Assembly: GCA_963756895.1 (NCBI GenBank)
Contig: CAVWPI010000004.1
Span: forward strand, 558,001-622,000
DNA: 64,000 nt
Origin: DASUAS01 sp963756895
Lineage (GTDB): Bacteria > Actinomycetota > Acidimicrobiia > IMCC26256 > DASPTH01
Reading direction: 5' to 3'
The translations under genes were made by a program, and so were the position numbers. The notes beneath the pieces are model-generated. The model did not search any database and was not told the DNA's origin. It was given only the letters and a program-made list of their open reading frames with translations. Shown one piece after another: positions 1-8,236 of the stretch (positions are counted from its first letter, which is position 1; the number at the start of each line of letters is the position of its first letter).

Positions 1-239
1 ACGATGCAGCGGTCACCGGCGACGATCACGTCCTCGCCGTCGAAGTGCGCGTCGGGTGACGCGGCGAAGAAGGCCTCCCACGCCGCGCGCACCTGCGCCG
101 GTCCTTCGTAGCGCTGCCCGTTCGGTGGTGACGTGTTCTCGAAGACGCAGTCGTCGGTCATCGCGGCCATCACCGCGTCGACGTCGTGACGGTTGAACGC
201 CTCGTTGAAGCGGTCCACCGCGTCGGCCGTGCCGGTCAT
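1..239 (-). CDS. SnoaL-like (NTF2-fold) protein, 3' end cut off by window edge
   Basis: The reading frame from the ATG at 239 gives a sequence starting MTGTADAVDRFNEAF and continuing with a D-x-x-A-V-M-A-A-M-T-D-D-C stretch, typical of the SnoaL/NTF2-like alpha+beta barrel family (small hydrolases, isomerases or ligand-binding domains). The protein leaves the window before its C-terminus, so only about 79 residues are seen. It is in frame with the end of the upstream cation efflux gene, with no stop codon between them. This is either a true fusion or the result of a base error that removed the upstream stop. Substrate cannot be told. Confidence 0.6.
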   Translation of the reverse strand, partial: MTGTADAVDRFNEAFNRHDVDAVMAAMTDDCVFENTSPPNGQRYEGPAQVRAAWEAFFAASPDAHFDGEDVIVAGDRCI

Positions 240-1173
240 CGCGACCTCCTCGTCGCCCGCGCGGCTCGGGTCGTAGAAGTCGGGTTCGAAGAAGATGAGC
301 CGAACGATCGGCACCGAGGCTCGCACACGTGCTTCGACGGTGTCGATCGCGTCGGCGAGTGCGGCCGTGGTGTCGCAGGTGAATTCCAGCTTCGCCGCCA
401 GCACGACGTCGTCGGGGCCGAGGTGTGAGGTGCGCAGGTGGATGATGCGCGCGATCTCGGGGCCGCCGAGGATCGCGGTCCGGATCGTCGCGTCGACTTC
501 GGGCGCGACCGCTTCGCCGATCAACAGGCTCTTCATCTCGATCGCGAGGATCACCGCGATCACGCCGAGCAGCAGGCCGATCCCGATGCTGCCCATGGCG
601 TCCCAGCGCGCGTTGCCGGTGATCTCCGCCAGGCTGATGCCGACGAGCGCGAACAGCAGGCCCACCAGCGCGCCCGAGTCCTCGAGCAGGACGACCGGGA
701 GCTCCGGGCTCTTGGTCGTGCGGATGAACGTCCACCACGACCGGTGACCCGCGCGACGGTGTCGCCTCGCGGTGCGCGGTGCGCAGCGACAGTCCCTCGA
801 GCACGATCGCGAGACCGAGCACACCGAATGCCCAGATCGGCGACTCGAGCTCGTGGGGATCGATGAGCTTCTGGATGCCCTCGTAGAGGGCGAACATCGA
901 ACCGAGGGAGAAGAGCACCAGCGCGACGATGAACGCCCAGAAGTAGCGCTCGGTGCCGTAGCCGAAGGGGTGCTCGGCGGTCGGTGCCTTGCGCGCGCGC
1001 TTGCCGCCCAGGAAGAGCAGGCCCTGGTTGCCGGTGTCGGCGACCGAGTGGATCGACTCCGCGAGCATCGACGCCGATCCGGTGATCAGGAACGCGAAGA
1101 ACTTGGAGATCGCGATCCCGAGATTGGCGAGGAACGCGGCGACGATCGCGCGCCGGGTCCCCTCAGCCGACAT
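240..1173 (-). CDS. Cation diffusion facilitator (CDF) family metal transporter, apparent frameshift
   Basis: Starts at ATG 1173. The first about 140 residues hold several membrane segments, with the family motif ESIHSVADTGNQ (metal-site Asp) and HPFGYGTERYFW. The frame breaks near 747 (TCACCGGTCG). The next frame continues the family with SWWTFIRTTKSPELPVVLLED, further membrane helices, EMKSLLIGEA and the cytoplasmic domain ending RLIFFEPDFYDP. CDF proteins export Zn2+, Fe2+, Co2+ or related ions from the cytoplasm in exchange for protons. One base change restores the full length, so a sequencing error is likelier than a real pseudogene. The 5' end overlaps the upstream metallohydrolase gene by 11 bp. 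Confidence 0.8.
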
Positions 1174-1852
1174 CGCGCACCGCCCACACGGACTTGGTGG
1201 GGATGCGCACGAGCTCGCCGTCTGCAGCCCGACACCGCAGGACCGACGACCCGCGCTCGTAGCCGTCGAAGCAACCGTGCAACTCGTGCTCGTCGCCGTC
1301 GGTGTTCCAGTTGATGCGGACGAGCCCCGTCGCGCCCTTGTTCACGCGCAGACGTTCGTCCCAGCCGTAGTGGAGACGGCCGTCGGGACCGCGTCGCGGT
1401 GGACGCGCGATGTGCACACCGTGCTCCTGGTACGACGCGGCGAGGACCGCGGCGTGCTCGGGACCGCAGAACTCTCCGATCGCGTCGAGCAGCACGCGGG
1501 CGAAGGTACGGCCGTGGTGAGGGAGGCCGGAATCGATGCCGAGCGCCCAGTGCGTGAGCTCGTGCAACACGACGCCCTTGGTGCGGTACCGGCGGGGGAG
1601 GGTGATCGTGGGTCCGGTGTCCTCCTCCCGGTAGAAGGCCTGACGCGCGCCGTTGCCCGGCCGGAGCCGGGGCACATTGCCGAGATCGCGTTCGGGAAAG
1701 CGCTCGTGCCACCACAAGGTGCCGACGACCCGGTCGGCGAACCGCGCGCAGGCGTCGAGACCGGGGAGCGGGCTCGACGGCAGAGGCGTCTCGGCCAGGT
1801 ACACGCGGCGTCGTTGCGCGTCGCGGGGCCGGCGGCCGGGGGTCGAAGCCAT
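1163..1852 (-). CDS. SprT-like zinc metallohydrolase (HExxH motif family)
   Basis: A 229-residue protein from ATG 1852. It carries HELTH at residues 97-101, followed by PHHGRTFARVLLD about 11 residues later. This matches the zinc-binding HExxH...H arrangement of SprT-like and the small actinobacterial HExxH metallohydrolase families. The N-terminal part (YLAETPLPSS) also fits that family, which is usually about 160 residues. This protein has an extra about 60-residue C-terminal beta-rich part ending in KSVWAVRDVG. No signal peptide is seen, so it is probably cytoplasmic. Its substrate is unknown. It reads away from the divergent ABC ATPase gene and overlaps the CDF gene by 11 bp. Confidence 0.7.
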   Translation of the reverse strand: MASTPGRRPRDAQRRRVYLAETPLPSSPLPGLDACARFADRVVGTLWWHERFPERDLGNVPRLRPGNGARQAFYREEDTGPTITLPRRYRTKGVVLHELTHWALGIDSGLPHHGRTFARVLLDAIGEFCGPEHAAVLAASYQEHGVHIARPPRRGPDGRLHYGWDERLRVNKGATGLVRINWNTDGDEHELHGCFDGYERGSSVLRCRAADGELVRIPTKSVWAVRDVG

Positions 1853-1915
1853 GAGGCGCCACGCTACGCTCGCCGCAGTGCTTCCCCCGCGCTCTGTCGG
1901 CACCATTTCCTGCCG

Positions 1916-2821
1916 ATGACCGAACCCGTCGTCGAGATCCTCGGCCTGTCCAAGCGCTTCGGCGCGGGCGTGCTCGCGGTCGACGACCTGACCTTCGCGG
2001 TGGAGCGCGGTCAGGTGTGCGGGTTGCTCGGCCCGAACGGCGCGGGCAAGACCACGTGCCTGCGGATGCTGTTGGGGTTGATCCGTCCGAGCGCGGGTGA
2101 GACGCGGCTCTTCGGCCAACGGGTGACGCCCGGCACCGACGAGCTCCGCCGCCTCGGCGCGCTCATCGAGTCGTCGGCGTTCGTGCCCCACCTCTCGGGC
2201 ATGAGCAACCTCCGACTGTGGTGGGAGGCGGGGGGCGGGAAGTGGGCCGACGCCGATCTCGAGCAGGCCCTGGCCATCGCCGACCTCGGCTCCGCCATCG
2301 ACCGCAGGGTCAAGACCTACTCGCAGGGCATGCGCCAACGGCTCGGGCTCGCGCGCGTGCTGCTGGGCAGGCCCGAGGTCCTGGTGCTCGACGAGCCCAC
2401 CAACGGACTCGACCCGGGTGAGATGCGCGAGGTGCGCCAGCTCGTTCGGCGCGTCGCCGAGGCGGGCTCGACGGTGCTCTTCTCCAGCCACGTCCTGGCC
2501 GAGGTCGAGCAGATCTGCACCCATGCGGTCGTGATGGACAAGGGCAAGTTGGTCGCGACCGGCTCGGTCGTCGACCTCATCGGAGCGGCCGGAACTGTCT
2601 ACCTCGAGGTCGACGACCTCGCCCTCGCGCGTGGGGTGCTCGAGGGCATCCCGTCGGTGCGGCGCATCGAAGACGAGGCGCCCGGCCTCGCGGTCACGAT
2701 GGAGGGCGGACGCCGCTCGGACCTCGTGGCGGCACTGGTCGCCGCCGGCATCGCAGTCGAGACGGTGACCGCACGCCGACGCTTGGAGGACGCGTTCCTC
2801 GGACTGGTCGAGGGGGTGTGA
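1916..2821 (+). CDS. ABC transporter ATP-binding protein (exporter type)
   Basis: A 301-residue ATPase starting at ATG 1916. Walker A is GPNGAGKTT at about residues 39-47, the signature is YSQGMRQR, and Walker B is VLVLDEPTNGLDP. The switch His is present in SSHVLAEVE. The C-terminal about 80 residues form the extra domain common in ABC-2 drug or lipid exporters of the DrrA/CcmA type. Its stop overlaps the start of the permease gene (TGATG), so the two are translationally coupled and form one transporter. The substrate cannot be told from sequence. Confidence 0.92.
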   Translation: MTEPVVEILGLSKRFGAGVLAVDDLTFAVERGQVCGLLGPNGAGKTTCLRMLLGLIRPSAGETRLFGQRVTPGTDELRRLGALIESSAFVPHLSGMSNLRLWWEAGGGKWADADLEQALAIADLGSAIDRRVKTYSQGMRQRLGLARVLLGRPEVLVLDEPTNGLDPGEMREVRQLVRRVAEAGSTVLFSSHVLAEVEQICTHAVVMDKGKLVATGSVVDLIGAAGTVYLEVDDLALARGVLEGIPSVRRIEDEAPGLAVTMEGGRRSDLVAALVAAGIAVETVTARRRLEDAFLGLVEGV

Positions 2822-3639
2822 TGCTCACCCTCGCCACGATGCGCACCGAGCTCGTGAAGAGCCTCCGTCGGCCTCGCACCTACGTCGCGTACGGGATCCT
2901 CGTGTTGATCCCGATCATCATGGCGGTGGCGATCAACCTCAACCCGCCCGACGCGCGAGGCGAGGGCCGCCTGCTCGTCCTCGCGTCACAGACCGGGCTG
3001 CTCCTGCCCGGGTTCGCGCTGCGTGTCACGAGCGCGTTCATGCTCGTCGTGGTGGTCGCGCTGTTCGGTGGGGATGCCATCGCCGGCGAGGCGAGCTGGG
3101 GCAACCTCCGCTACCTCCTGATGCGGCCCGTGAAGCGCGGCCGGCTGGTGGTCTCGAAGTTCGTCGTCGCCGTGTTCTGCGCCTGGATCGCCGTCGTGCT
3201 CGTGGTGGCCACGGCACTGATCGTGGGTTCGATCGTGTTCGGCACCGCTTCGATCCCGTCGTTCCCGCCGTTCTTCCCGGGACAGTCGTCCGGCGACATC
3301 CTGTACCACCTCCTGGTCTCGACCGCCTACGTCGCGTGGAGCCTCACCGGGGTGGTCGCGTTCTCGTTCATGGTGTCGTCGATGACCGACGCGCCGTTCG
3401 GCGCGATCTTCGCCGGCGTCGGCCTGTACTTCGCGTCGCTGATCCTCGACGCCATCTCGTCGCTCGGCAGCATCCGCTACGTGCTCCCCACCCACTACTT
3501 CGACACCTGGATCGACCTGCTGACGCGCGGCGAGTTCAACGCCAACCTGTGGCGCGGGGTGCTCCTGCAGCTCGTCTACATCACGGTGTTCTTCCTGATC
3601 GCGCTGTGGTGGTTCAAGCGCAAAGACATCAAGAGTTGA
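2821..3639 (+). CDS. ABC-2 type transporter permease
   Basis: A 272-residue integral membrane protein. It has about six hydrophobic segments: residues 22-40, 55-80, 113-140, 160-190, 194-215 and a C-terminal one ending FFLIALWWFKRKD. It starts at ATG 2821 inside the upstream stop (TGATG). The charged N-terminal stretch TELVKSLRRPRTY and the loop GDAIAGEASWGNLRYLLMRPVKRGR are typical of ABC-2 permeases such as the DrrB, NosY and YhfE types. It pairs with the ATPase just upstream to form the exporter. Confidence 0.88.
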   Translation: MLTLATMRTELVKSLRRPRTYVAYGILVLIPIIMAVAINLNPPDARGEGRLLVLASQTGLLLPGFALRVTSAFMLVVVVALFGGDAIAGEASWGNLRYLLMRPVKRGRLVVSKFVVAVFCAWIAVVLVVATALIVGSIVFGTASIPSFPPFFPGQSSGDILYHLLVSTAYVAWSLTGVVAFSFMVSSMTDAPFGAIFAGVGLYFASLILDAISSLGSIRYVLPTHYFDTWIDLLTRGEFNANLWRGVLLQLVYITVFFLIALWWFKRKDIKS

Positions 3640-4280
3640 CCGACTGGGCGACGGTAGCCTCGCTCGCCACCGCGGGCGGCACCCTCGTGCTGGCCCTCGC
3701 GACGTTCGGAGCGACGCGCAGTGCGAACCGCGCTGCCCGCACCGCCGAGCGCGCGTTCGAGGCCCGGCTGCGACCGGTGCTCGTGCAGTCGCGTCGGGAG
3801 GATCCGCTCGAGAAGGTCATGTGGGGCGACGGGCACTGGTCGCGCGTCCCCGGAGGCCAAGCGTGGGTCGAGGCCACACCCGAGGCGGTGTACCTGTGCA
3901 TGTCGTTGCGGAACGTGGGCGCGGGCATGGCGGTCATCCACGGCTGGCACGCCGAACCCGACCTCCAGATCGCGATGAGCGCTCACGCGCCCATCGAGAC
4001 GTTCCGACCCCAGTCGCGCGATCTCTACGTCCCACCCACCGACAGCAGCTTCTGGCAGGGTGCGTTCCGCGACGGCGATCCGGAGAAGCTCACGGCCTTC
4101 GGCGACGTCATCGGACGCCGCGAGGGGTTCACCATCGAGCTGCTCTATGGCGACCTCGAGGGCGGCCAGCGCACCATCTCGCGCTTCACCGTGGTGCCGT
4201 TCGGCGACGACGGGGATCCGAGCAACTGGATCGTCAGCGTCACCCGCCACTGGAACCTCGATCGCGTCGACCCCCGCTGA
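3636..4280 (+). CDS. Hypothetical membrane-anchored protein
   Basis: A 214-residue protein that I do not recognise. The frame opens directly at a TTG (3636) that overlaps the permease stop (TTGA), giving translational coupling. The first about 25 residues (WATVASLATAGGTLVLALATFGA) form one membrane helix. A basic stretch follows (ARTAERAFEARLRPVLVQSRRED), then a soluble domain rich in beta-type sequence with MSLRNVGAGMAVIHGWH. This resembles small actinobacterial proteins with one N-terminal helix and a cytoplasmic domain. The start codon is inferred because no ATG or GTG lies near the beginning of the frame. Confidence 0.6.
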   Translation: MTDWATVASLATAGGTLVLALATFGATRSANRAARTAERAFEARLRPVLVQSRREDPLEKVMWGDGHWSRVPGGQAWVEATPEAVYLCMSLRNVGAGMAVIHGWHAEPDLQIAMSAHAPIETFRPQSRDLYVPPTDSSFWQGAFRDGDPEKLTAFGDVIGRREGFTIELLYGDLEGGQRTISRFTVVPFGDDGDPSNWIVSVTRHWNLDRVDPR

Positions 4281-4293
4281 CGCAGATCGGGGC

Positions 4294-4324
4294 TTGACCT
4301 TGACGTCGCGTCAAGGCGTAGAAC
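4294..4324 (+). promoter_or_regulatory. MerR-type promoter with 19-bp spacer and palindromic operator
   Basis: TTGACC (4294-4299) and TAGAAC (4319-4324) are separated by 19 bp, the over-long spacing that is the hallmark of promoters controlled by MerR proteins. The spacer is filled by a perfect inverted repeat: CCTTGACG, TCG centre, CGTCAAGG (4298-4316). The downstream gene encodes a MerR protein, so autoregulation by DNA distortion is expected. The start codon lies only about 10 nt after the -10 box, so the mRNA leader must be very short. Confidence 0.85.
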
Positions 4325-4334
4325 TCACGTCGTC

Positions 4335-5160
4335 ATGTTGAGCATCGGTGAGTTCGCACGACTCGGCCAGGTGTCGCCGAGGACCATCCGTCACTACGGC
4401 GACGTCGGCATCCTCGAAGCGGCGCACGTCGACCCGGCCACGGGCTACCGCTCCTACGAGCTCCGGCAGCTCGCCGACCTCCGACGGATCCTGGCGTTGC
4501 GCGAGCTGGGCGTGGGCCTGGACCAGATCCGTGCGCTGCTCGGCGCGGACGGCGACCTCTCGGTCGTGGAGCTCCGCGGGATGTTGCGGCTGCGCGAGTC
4601 CGAGATCTCGGTGTCGATCGCGGAGCAGCAGGCGCAGCTGCGGCGGGTCGCGCACCATCTCGGTGCACTCGAGCGAGGAGCAGTCATGCGCACCATCGAC
4701 ATGGTCGTCAAGAAGATCGAGGGCGTGCGGGTGGCCGAGACCACCGGCGTCTCGCCCGGTTTCGGTCACGACAACATCGGTCCCGTCTTCGAGGCCCGTC
4801 TCCCGGTCGTGTGGGAGCAGATGGTCGAGTCGGGGATCGAGCCGGGTCCGGTGGTGGCGTATTACGACTGGCCCGACGACGACGGCACCGTCGTCGTCCA
4901 CCTCGGGTTCGACATCGGCGACGCGACGTTCCCTCGACGGCGACGAGGTGCGCGTGGTCGAGCTGCCCGCGGTCGAGGTCGCGTCTGCGCTGCACCGGGG
5001 CATGCCGCACGCCATCAGCGACACCTACGAGGCCGCGGTGCGGTGGATCGACGACAACGGCTACACGATCGCCGACCGCGGCCGCGAGTTGACCCTCCAT
5101 TGGGACCCCGTAGCCCCCGACCAGAACGTGATCGAGCTGCAGTTCCCCGTCAGTCGTTGA
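4335..5160 (+). CDS. MerR-family regulator with GyrI-like effector domain, apparent frameshift
   Basis: Residues 1-70 form a MerR winged helix (LSIGEFARLGQVSPRTIRHY, then YRSYELRQLADLRRI). A dimerisation helix follows to about residue 115. The C-terminal part (KKIEGVRVAETTG..., YYDWPDD, HLGFDIG) is the GyrI-like small-molecule binding domain. The frame changes near 4930 (ACGTTCCCTCGACGG). Downstream the same domain continues as DGDEVRVVELPAVEVA and ends FPVSR. About 275 residues when joined, the normal size of BltR/TipAL-like regulators that sense hydrophobic cations or drugs. Its promoter has the canonical operator. The upstream ABC exporter is a possible target. Confidence 0.85.
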
Positions 5161-5581
5161 CGCGCGGACGGAAGAGCGGCAGCGCGACGTCGTCGCCGGC
5201 GGGATCGAAGTGCACCTCGACGGGGAGTCCGACCACGAGGTCGTCGCGTTCGACGTCGGTGACGCGCGTGAGGATCCGTACGACGCCCTCGGTGCCGTCG
5301 AGCTCGACGACGGTGACGTTGTAGACGCCGAGGTGCGCGAGCGCGGGCACGACCGGGCGGTCGGTCCACGTGTACGTGTAGACGGTGCCGCGTCCGTCGT
5401 GTGGCGCCCACGACCAGTCGAGCGCGTTGCACACGTAGCAGGCCTCGGTGGGCGGGTGGCGGTGGGTGCCGCACGAGCTGCACACCTGGACGACCAGCTC
5501 CCCCCGCCCGGCCGCGAGCCAGTAGCCCTCGGTGGTGGGATCGGGTGCGGGGCCGGGCAGTCCCGGCATCTGGTCGCTCAT
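5150..5581 (-). CDS. DUF35 Zn-ribbon/OB-fold protein (thiolase or acyl-CoA dehydrogenase partner)
   Basis: A 143-residue protein. Residues about 34-50 hold a rubredoxin-like zinc ribbon (CSSCG...CYVCN). An OB-fold follows (GRGTVYTYTWTDRP, VVELDGTEGVVRILTRV). Such DUF35 proteins form complexes with SCP2-type thiolases or the ChsH1/ChsH2 hydratase, where the OB domain helps hold acyl-CoA. The gene directly follows a thiolase-like gene with a 4-bp ATGA overlap, so the two very likely form one enzyme complex. Its 3' end overlaps the convergent MerR gene by 11 bp. Confidence 0.88.
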   Translation of the reverse strand: MSDQMPGLPGPAPDPTTEGYWLAAGRGELVVQVCSSCGTHRHPPTEACYVCNALDWSWAPHDGRGTVYTYTWTDRPVVPALAHLGVYNVTVVELDGTEGVVRILTRVTDVERDDLVVGLPVEVHFDPAGDDVALPLFRPRVND

Positions 5582-6762
5582 CGGGCTCCCGTCAGGATCA
5601 TGCCGCTGGTCGGCGCCGGTCCGGCGCCGCCGACCACCAGGACGTTGCTCGCGCCGTCGATCTGGTTGATCGCGGTCCCACGGATCTGGCGGACCGCTTC
5701 GTTCACGTGGGTCATGCCGTGCGTGTACGCCTCGGCGAGGTTGCCGCCGTGCGTGTTCACCGGCAACGGGCCGTCCAGCGCGAGGTTGCCGTCGGCTGCG
5801 TACGGACCGCCCTCACCCTTGGCGCAGAAGCCGAAGTCCTCGAGCGCCATCAACACCATGCCGGTGAAGTGGTCGTAGACCATCGCCGCGTGCATGTCGC
5901 CGATCGACATGCCCGACAGCCGGAACAGTTCCTCCGCGACGACCCGGTGCCCGCTCGACGCGAAGTCGAGGTCGGGCTGGTTGTAGAAGCTCATCAACGC
6001 GTTGCCGAACCGGAACGGAGCACCCGCCGACGCGGCCGCGATGTAGGCGGGTTCGTGCCGCAGATCGCGCGCTCGTTCCGCCGACGCGATCACGACCGCG
6101 CATCCGTAGTCCGATTCCATGCAGAAGTCGAAGAGCCGGAGTGGGTCGGCGATCATGGCGCTCGCCTGGTGGTCGTCGACGGTGATCGGCTCGCGGAACC
6201 GCGCATTGGGATTCGTGCGCGCCATGTCGCGGGCGTTCATCGCGACGTGGGCCATCTGCTCGCTGGTGGTGCCGTAGAGATGCATGTGGCGGCGCACCGC
6301 GAGGGCGAACATCTGCCCGGGCGACTGCAGGCCGTAGGGCACCGAGAACGCGAACGGCCCGCCCACCGCGGGGATGCCCTGTCCGATCTGCCCGAACGCC
6401 TGCCCGTACCGCTTGTTCGCCTCCATCGTCGCGACCTTGTGCACGACGACGAAATCGGCCTGATCAGTGGCGACGGCCATCGCCGCGTTCTGGAACGCAC
6501 CGCACATCGACGCGCCCCCACCGCCCCAGGTCTGCGACGCGTACCGCAGCCGCTCGGCGCCGAACGCGGTCACGAGCTCGGCCGGTTCGACGGAGCTGTA
6601 GTACGAGGAGTAGCCGTCGACGTCCTTGGGCCGGATCCCGGCGTCCGCGCACGCGGCGGTGATGGCCTCGATGGCCAGGCGCACGAGTCCCTGGTCGGCG
6701 AACTCGCCGCGTCGCCCGAAGGGCACCGCGCCGATGCCGACGATCGCGGCCTGGTTCCTCAT
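5578..6762 (-). CDS. SCP2-type thiolase / lipid-transfer protein-like acetyl-CoA acyltransferase
   Basis: A 394-residue thiolase-fold protein. Start chosen at ATG 6762 (MRNQAAIVGIGAVPFGRRG), which overlaps the thioesterase stop. Family features are IVGIG near the N-terminus, GGGGASMCGAFQNA in the first half, YDHFTGMVLMALEDFGFC, and NTHGGNLAEAYTHGMTHVNEAVRQ with the conserved His residues. It resembles the non-condensing or lipid-transfer thiolases (Ltp2 and SCP-x-like) used in sterol side-chain and other CoA-ester breakdown. These work with a DUF35 partner, which lies next to it. The precise substrate is unknown. Confidence 0.88.
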   Translation of the reverse strand: MRNQAAIVGIGAVPFGRRGEFADQGLVRLAIEAITAACADAGIRPKDVDGYSSYYSSVEPAELVTAFGAERLRYASQTWGGGGASMCGAFQNAAMAVATDQADFVVVHKVATMEANKRYGQAFGQIGQGIPAVGGPFAFSVPYGLQSPGQMFALAVRRHMHLYGTTSEQMAHVAMNARDMARTNPNARFREPITVDDHQASAMIADPLRLFDFCMESDYGCAVVIASAERARDLRHEPAYIAAASAGAPFRFGNALMSFYNQPDLDFASSGHRVVAEELFRLSGMSIGDMHAAMVYDHFTGMVLMALEDFGFCAKGEGGPYAADGNLALDGPLPVNTHGGNLAEAYTHGMTHVNEAVRQIRGTAINQIDGASNVLVVGGAGPAPTSGMILTGAR

Positions 6763-7205
6763 GTCGAGCAACGAGCACTCCCTCGGTGGTTCAGCGGGAT
6801 TCGGACCCGGGCGGCCGCTCGCGGGTCGCGCCATGAGCTCGGCAGCTGGAAGTAGCACTTGCCGCGGGCGACCATCACATCGTCGGCGTCGTACACGTGC
6901 ACGTCGACGATCGCGGTCGCCTTGCCGACGCGCACCACCTCGCCGCGGGCGACGTACTCACGCCCGAGCGGCATGCCGTGGAGGTAGTCGACCTGCAGGC
7001 TCACGGTGGGCGCGCCGGTGCCGATGACGGACAGCAGCGCCATCCCCGCGGTGTCGTCGACGAGCAGCGCGATGTAGCCGCCGTGCACGTTGCCGACCGG
7101 GTTGCCCCAGTCGTCGGGAGGCGTCCACGTGACCTCGCTGCGCCCATCGGCCATCGTGGTGTCGGTCATGTGCCGGGGGCGGTAGGGATGGGTGGCGTCG
7201 ATCAC
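6759..7205 (-). CDS. Hotdog-fold acyl-CoA thioesterase (PaaI/YbgC-like)
   Basis: A 148-residue single hotdog domain. The motif GNVHGGYIALLVDDTAGMA marks the PaaI-type thioesterase active site, and the following strands (TVSLQVDYLHGMPLGREYVARGEV) fit the fold. It is the first gene of a three-gene operon with the thiolase and DUF35 partner, with 4-bp overlap. It likely removes CoA from pathway intermediates. The start is a GTG at 7205; a TAGGGT box lies 6 nt before it, suggesting a leaderless transcript. Confidence 0.85.
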   Translation of the reverse strand: MIDATHPYRPRHMTDTTMADGRSEVTWTPPDDWGNPVGNVHGGYIALLVDDTAGMALLSVIGTGAPTVSLQVDYLHGMPLGREYVARGEVVRVGKATAIVDVHVYDADDVMVARGKCYFQLPSSWRDPRAAARVRIPLNHRGSARCST

Positions 7206-7211
7206 GCCGGA

Positions 7212-7217
7212 ACCCTA
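7212..7217 (-). promoter_or_regulatory. Candidate -10 box, leaderless promoter of the thioesterase/thiolase/DUF35 operon
   Basis: TAGGGT on the minus strand lies 6 nt upstream of the GTG start at 7205. This is the TANNNT-N6-start spacing of actinobacterial leaderless genes, seen repeatedly in this window. No Shine-Dalgarno-like sequence is possible in so short a leader. Confidence 0.55.
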
Positions 7218-7230
7218 CCGACTCGGTCGT

Positions 7231-8181
7231 TCACCCCAACTCGGGCAGGTCGTGGTCACCGGCGAGACTGTCGGCGTAGAGGTCGCCCAGTTCCTCGACG
7301 CGCTCGATCACCTCGGCAGGGGTGAACGCGAAGGCGCGGGGATCACCACCGTCGGCGAGCTCGGTGAGCTCGTCCCACGACACCGGCGTCGACACGCCGG
7401 GCACCTCCGTCGCGCGCAGCGAGTACGCGCACACGGTCGTCTTGTGCCGGTCGTTCTGGCTCCAGTCGACGAACACGCGCCCGCCGCGCTGCTCCTTGGC
7501 CATGGTCACCGTCACGCGCTTGGGGTCGCGCGATTCGAGCACCTTCCCCAGCGCGAGCGCGAAACCCTTCGTCGTCTCCGCGTCGACCGAGGGTCGGATG
7601 CCGACCGACAGGTGCAGACCCTTGGAGCCCGAGGTCTTCGCGACCGCGCGCATCCCGAGTTGGTCGAGGAGGTCGTGCAGCTCCAGCACGACACGCGCGC
7701 AGTCGCCGAGGTCGGTGTTCGGCCCCGGGTCGAGGTCGAACACGATCGCAGACGGCGTCCACGGCTCGGCGGCGCGGGCCTGGGGGGTGTGCAGCTCCAG
7801 CGCCGCGAGGTTCGCGGTCCAGACGAGCGCGGGCACGCTGTCGAGCGAGCACGCCGAGATCTCCGAGTCGGCGTCGAGGGGCACGGTGTCGAGCCACTGC
7901 GGCCGGTGCCCCGGGCAGCGCTTCTCGAAGAAGCGTTCGCCGGCGATGCCGTCGGGCAGGCGCACCATCGTCACGGGCCGGTCGTGCAGGTGGGGGAGCA
8001 TCACCGGGCCGATCCGGGCGTAGAAGTCGATCACCTGACCTTTGGTGAAGCCGGTGGCGGGGTAGAGCACCTTGTCGAGGTTGGTCAGGCGTAGCCGCCG
8101 GCCCTCCACCTCCACGGTCGTCGCCGCTTCCGCCCCTGCCCGACCCGGGCGGAGTGGGCGCTTCTTGGAGGAAGGGGCCAC
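7231..8181 (-). CDS. LigD-type DNA polymerase domain protein (non-homologous end joining)
   Basis: A 316-residue archaeo-eukaryotic primase-type polymerase from GTG 8181. Family motifs are LTNLDKVLYPATGFTKG, DLDPG (metal-binding Asp at about 149 and 151), the phosphate-binding SGSKGLHLSVG and VFVDWSQN. It fills or extends broken DNA ends during Ku-dependent repair, preferring ribonucleotides. Only the polymerase domain is encoded; no ATP-dependent ligase or 3'-phosphoesterase domain is present, as in other actinobacteria with split LigD parts. It is divergent from the Ku gene across a 55-bp gap, so shared regulation is likely. Confidence 0.93.
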   Translation of the reverse strand: MAPSSKKRPLRPGRAGAEAATTVEVEGRRLRLTNLDKVLYPATGFTKGQVIDFYARIGPVMLPHLHDRPVTMVRLPDGIAGERFFEKRCPGHRPQWLDTVPLDADSEISACSLDSVPALVWTANLAALELHTPQARAAEPWTPSAIVFDLDPGPNTDLGDCARVVLELHDLLDQLGMRAVAKTSGSKGLHLSVGIRPSVDAETTKGFALALGKVLESRDPKRVTVTMAKEQRGGRVFVDWSQNDRHKTTVCAYSLRATEVPGVSTPVSWDELTELADGGDPRAFAFTPAEVIERVEELGDLYADSLAGDHDLPELG

Positions 8182-8236
8182 GACCTGCGAAGGTAGTAGC
8201 CCTCTGTGAGCAAGGGCCGAGAACGGGGAGACCACC

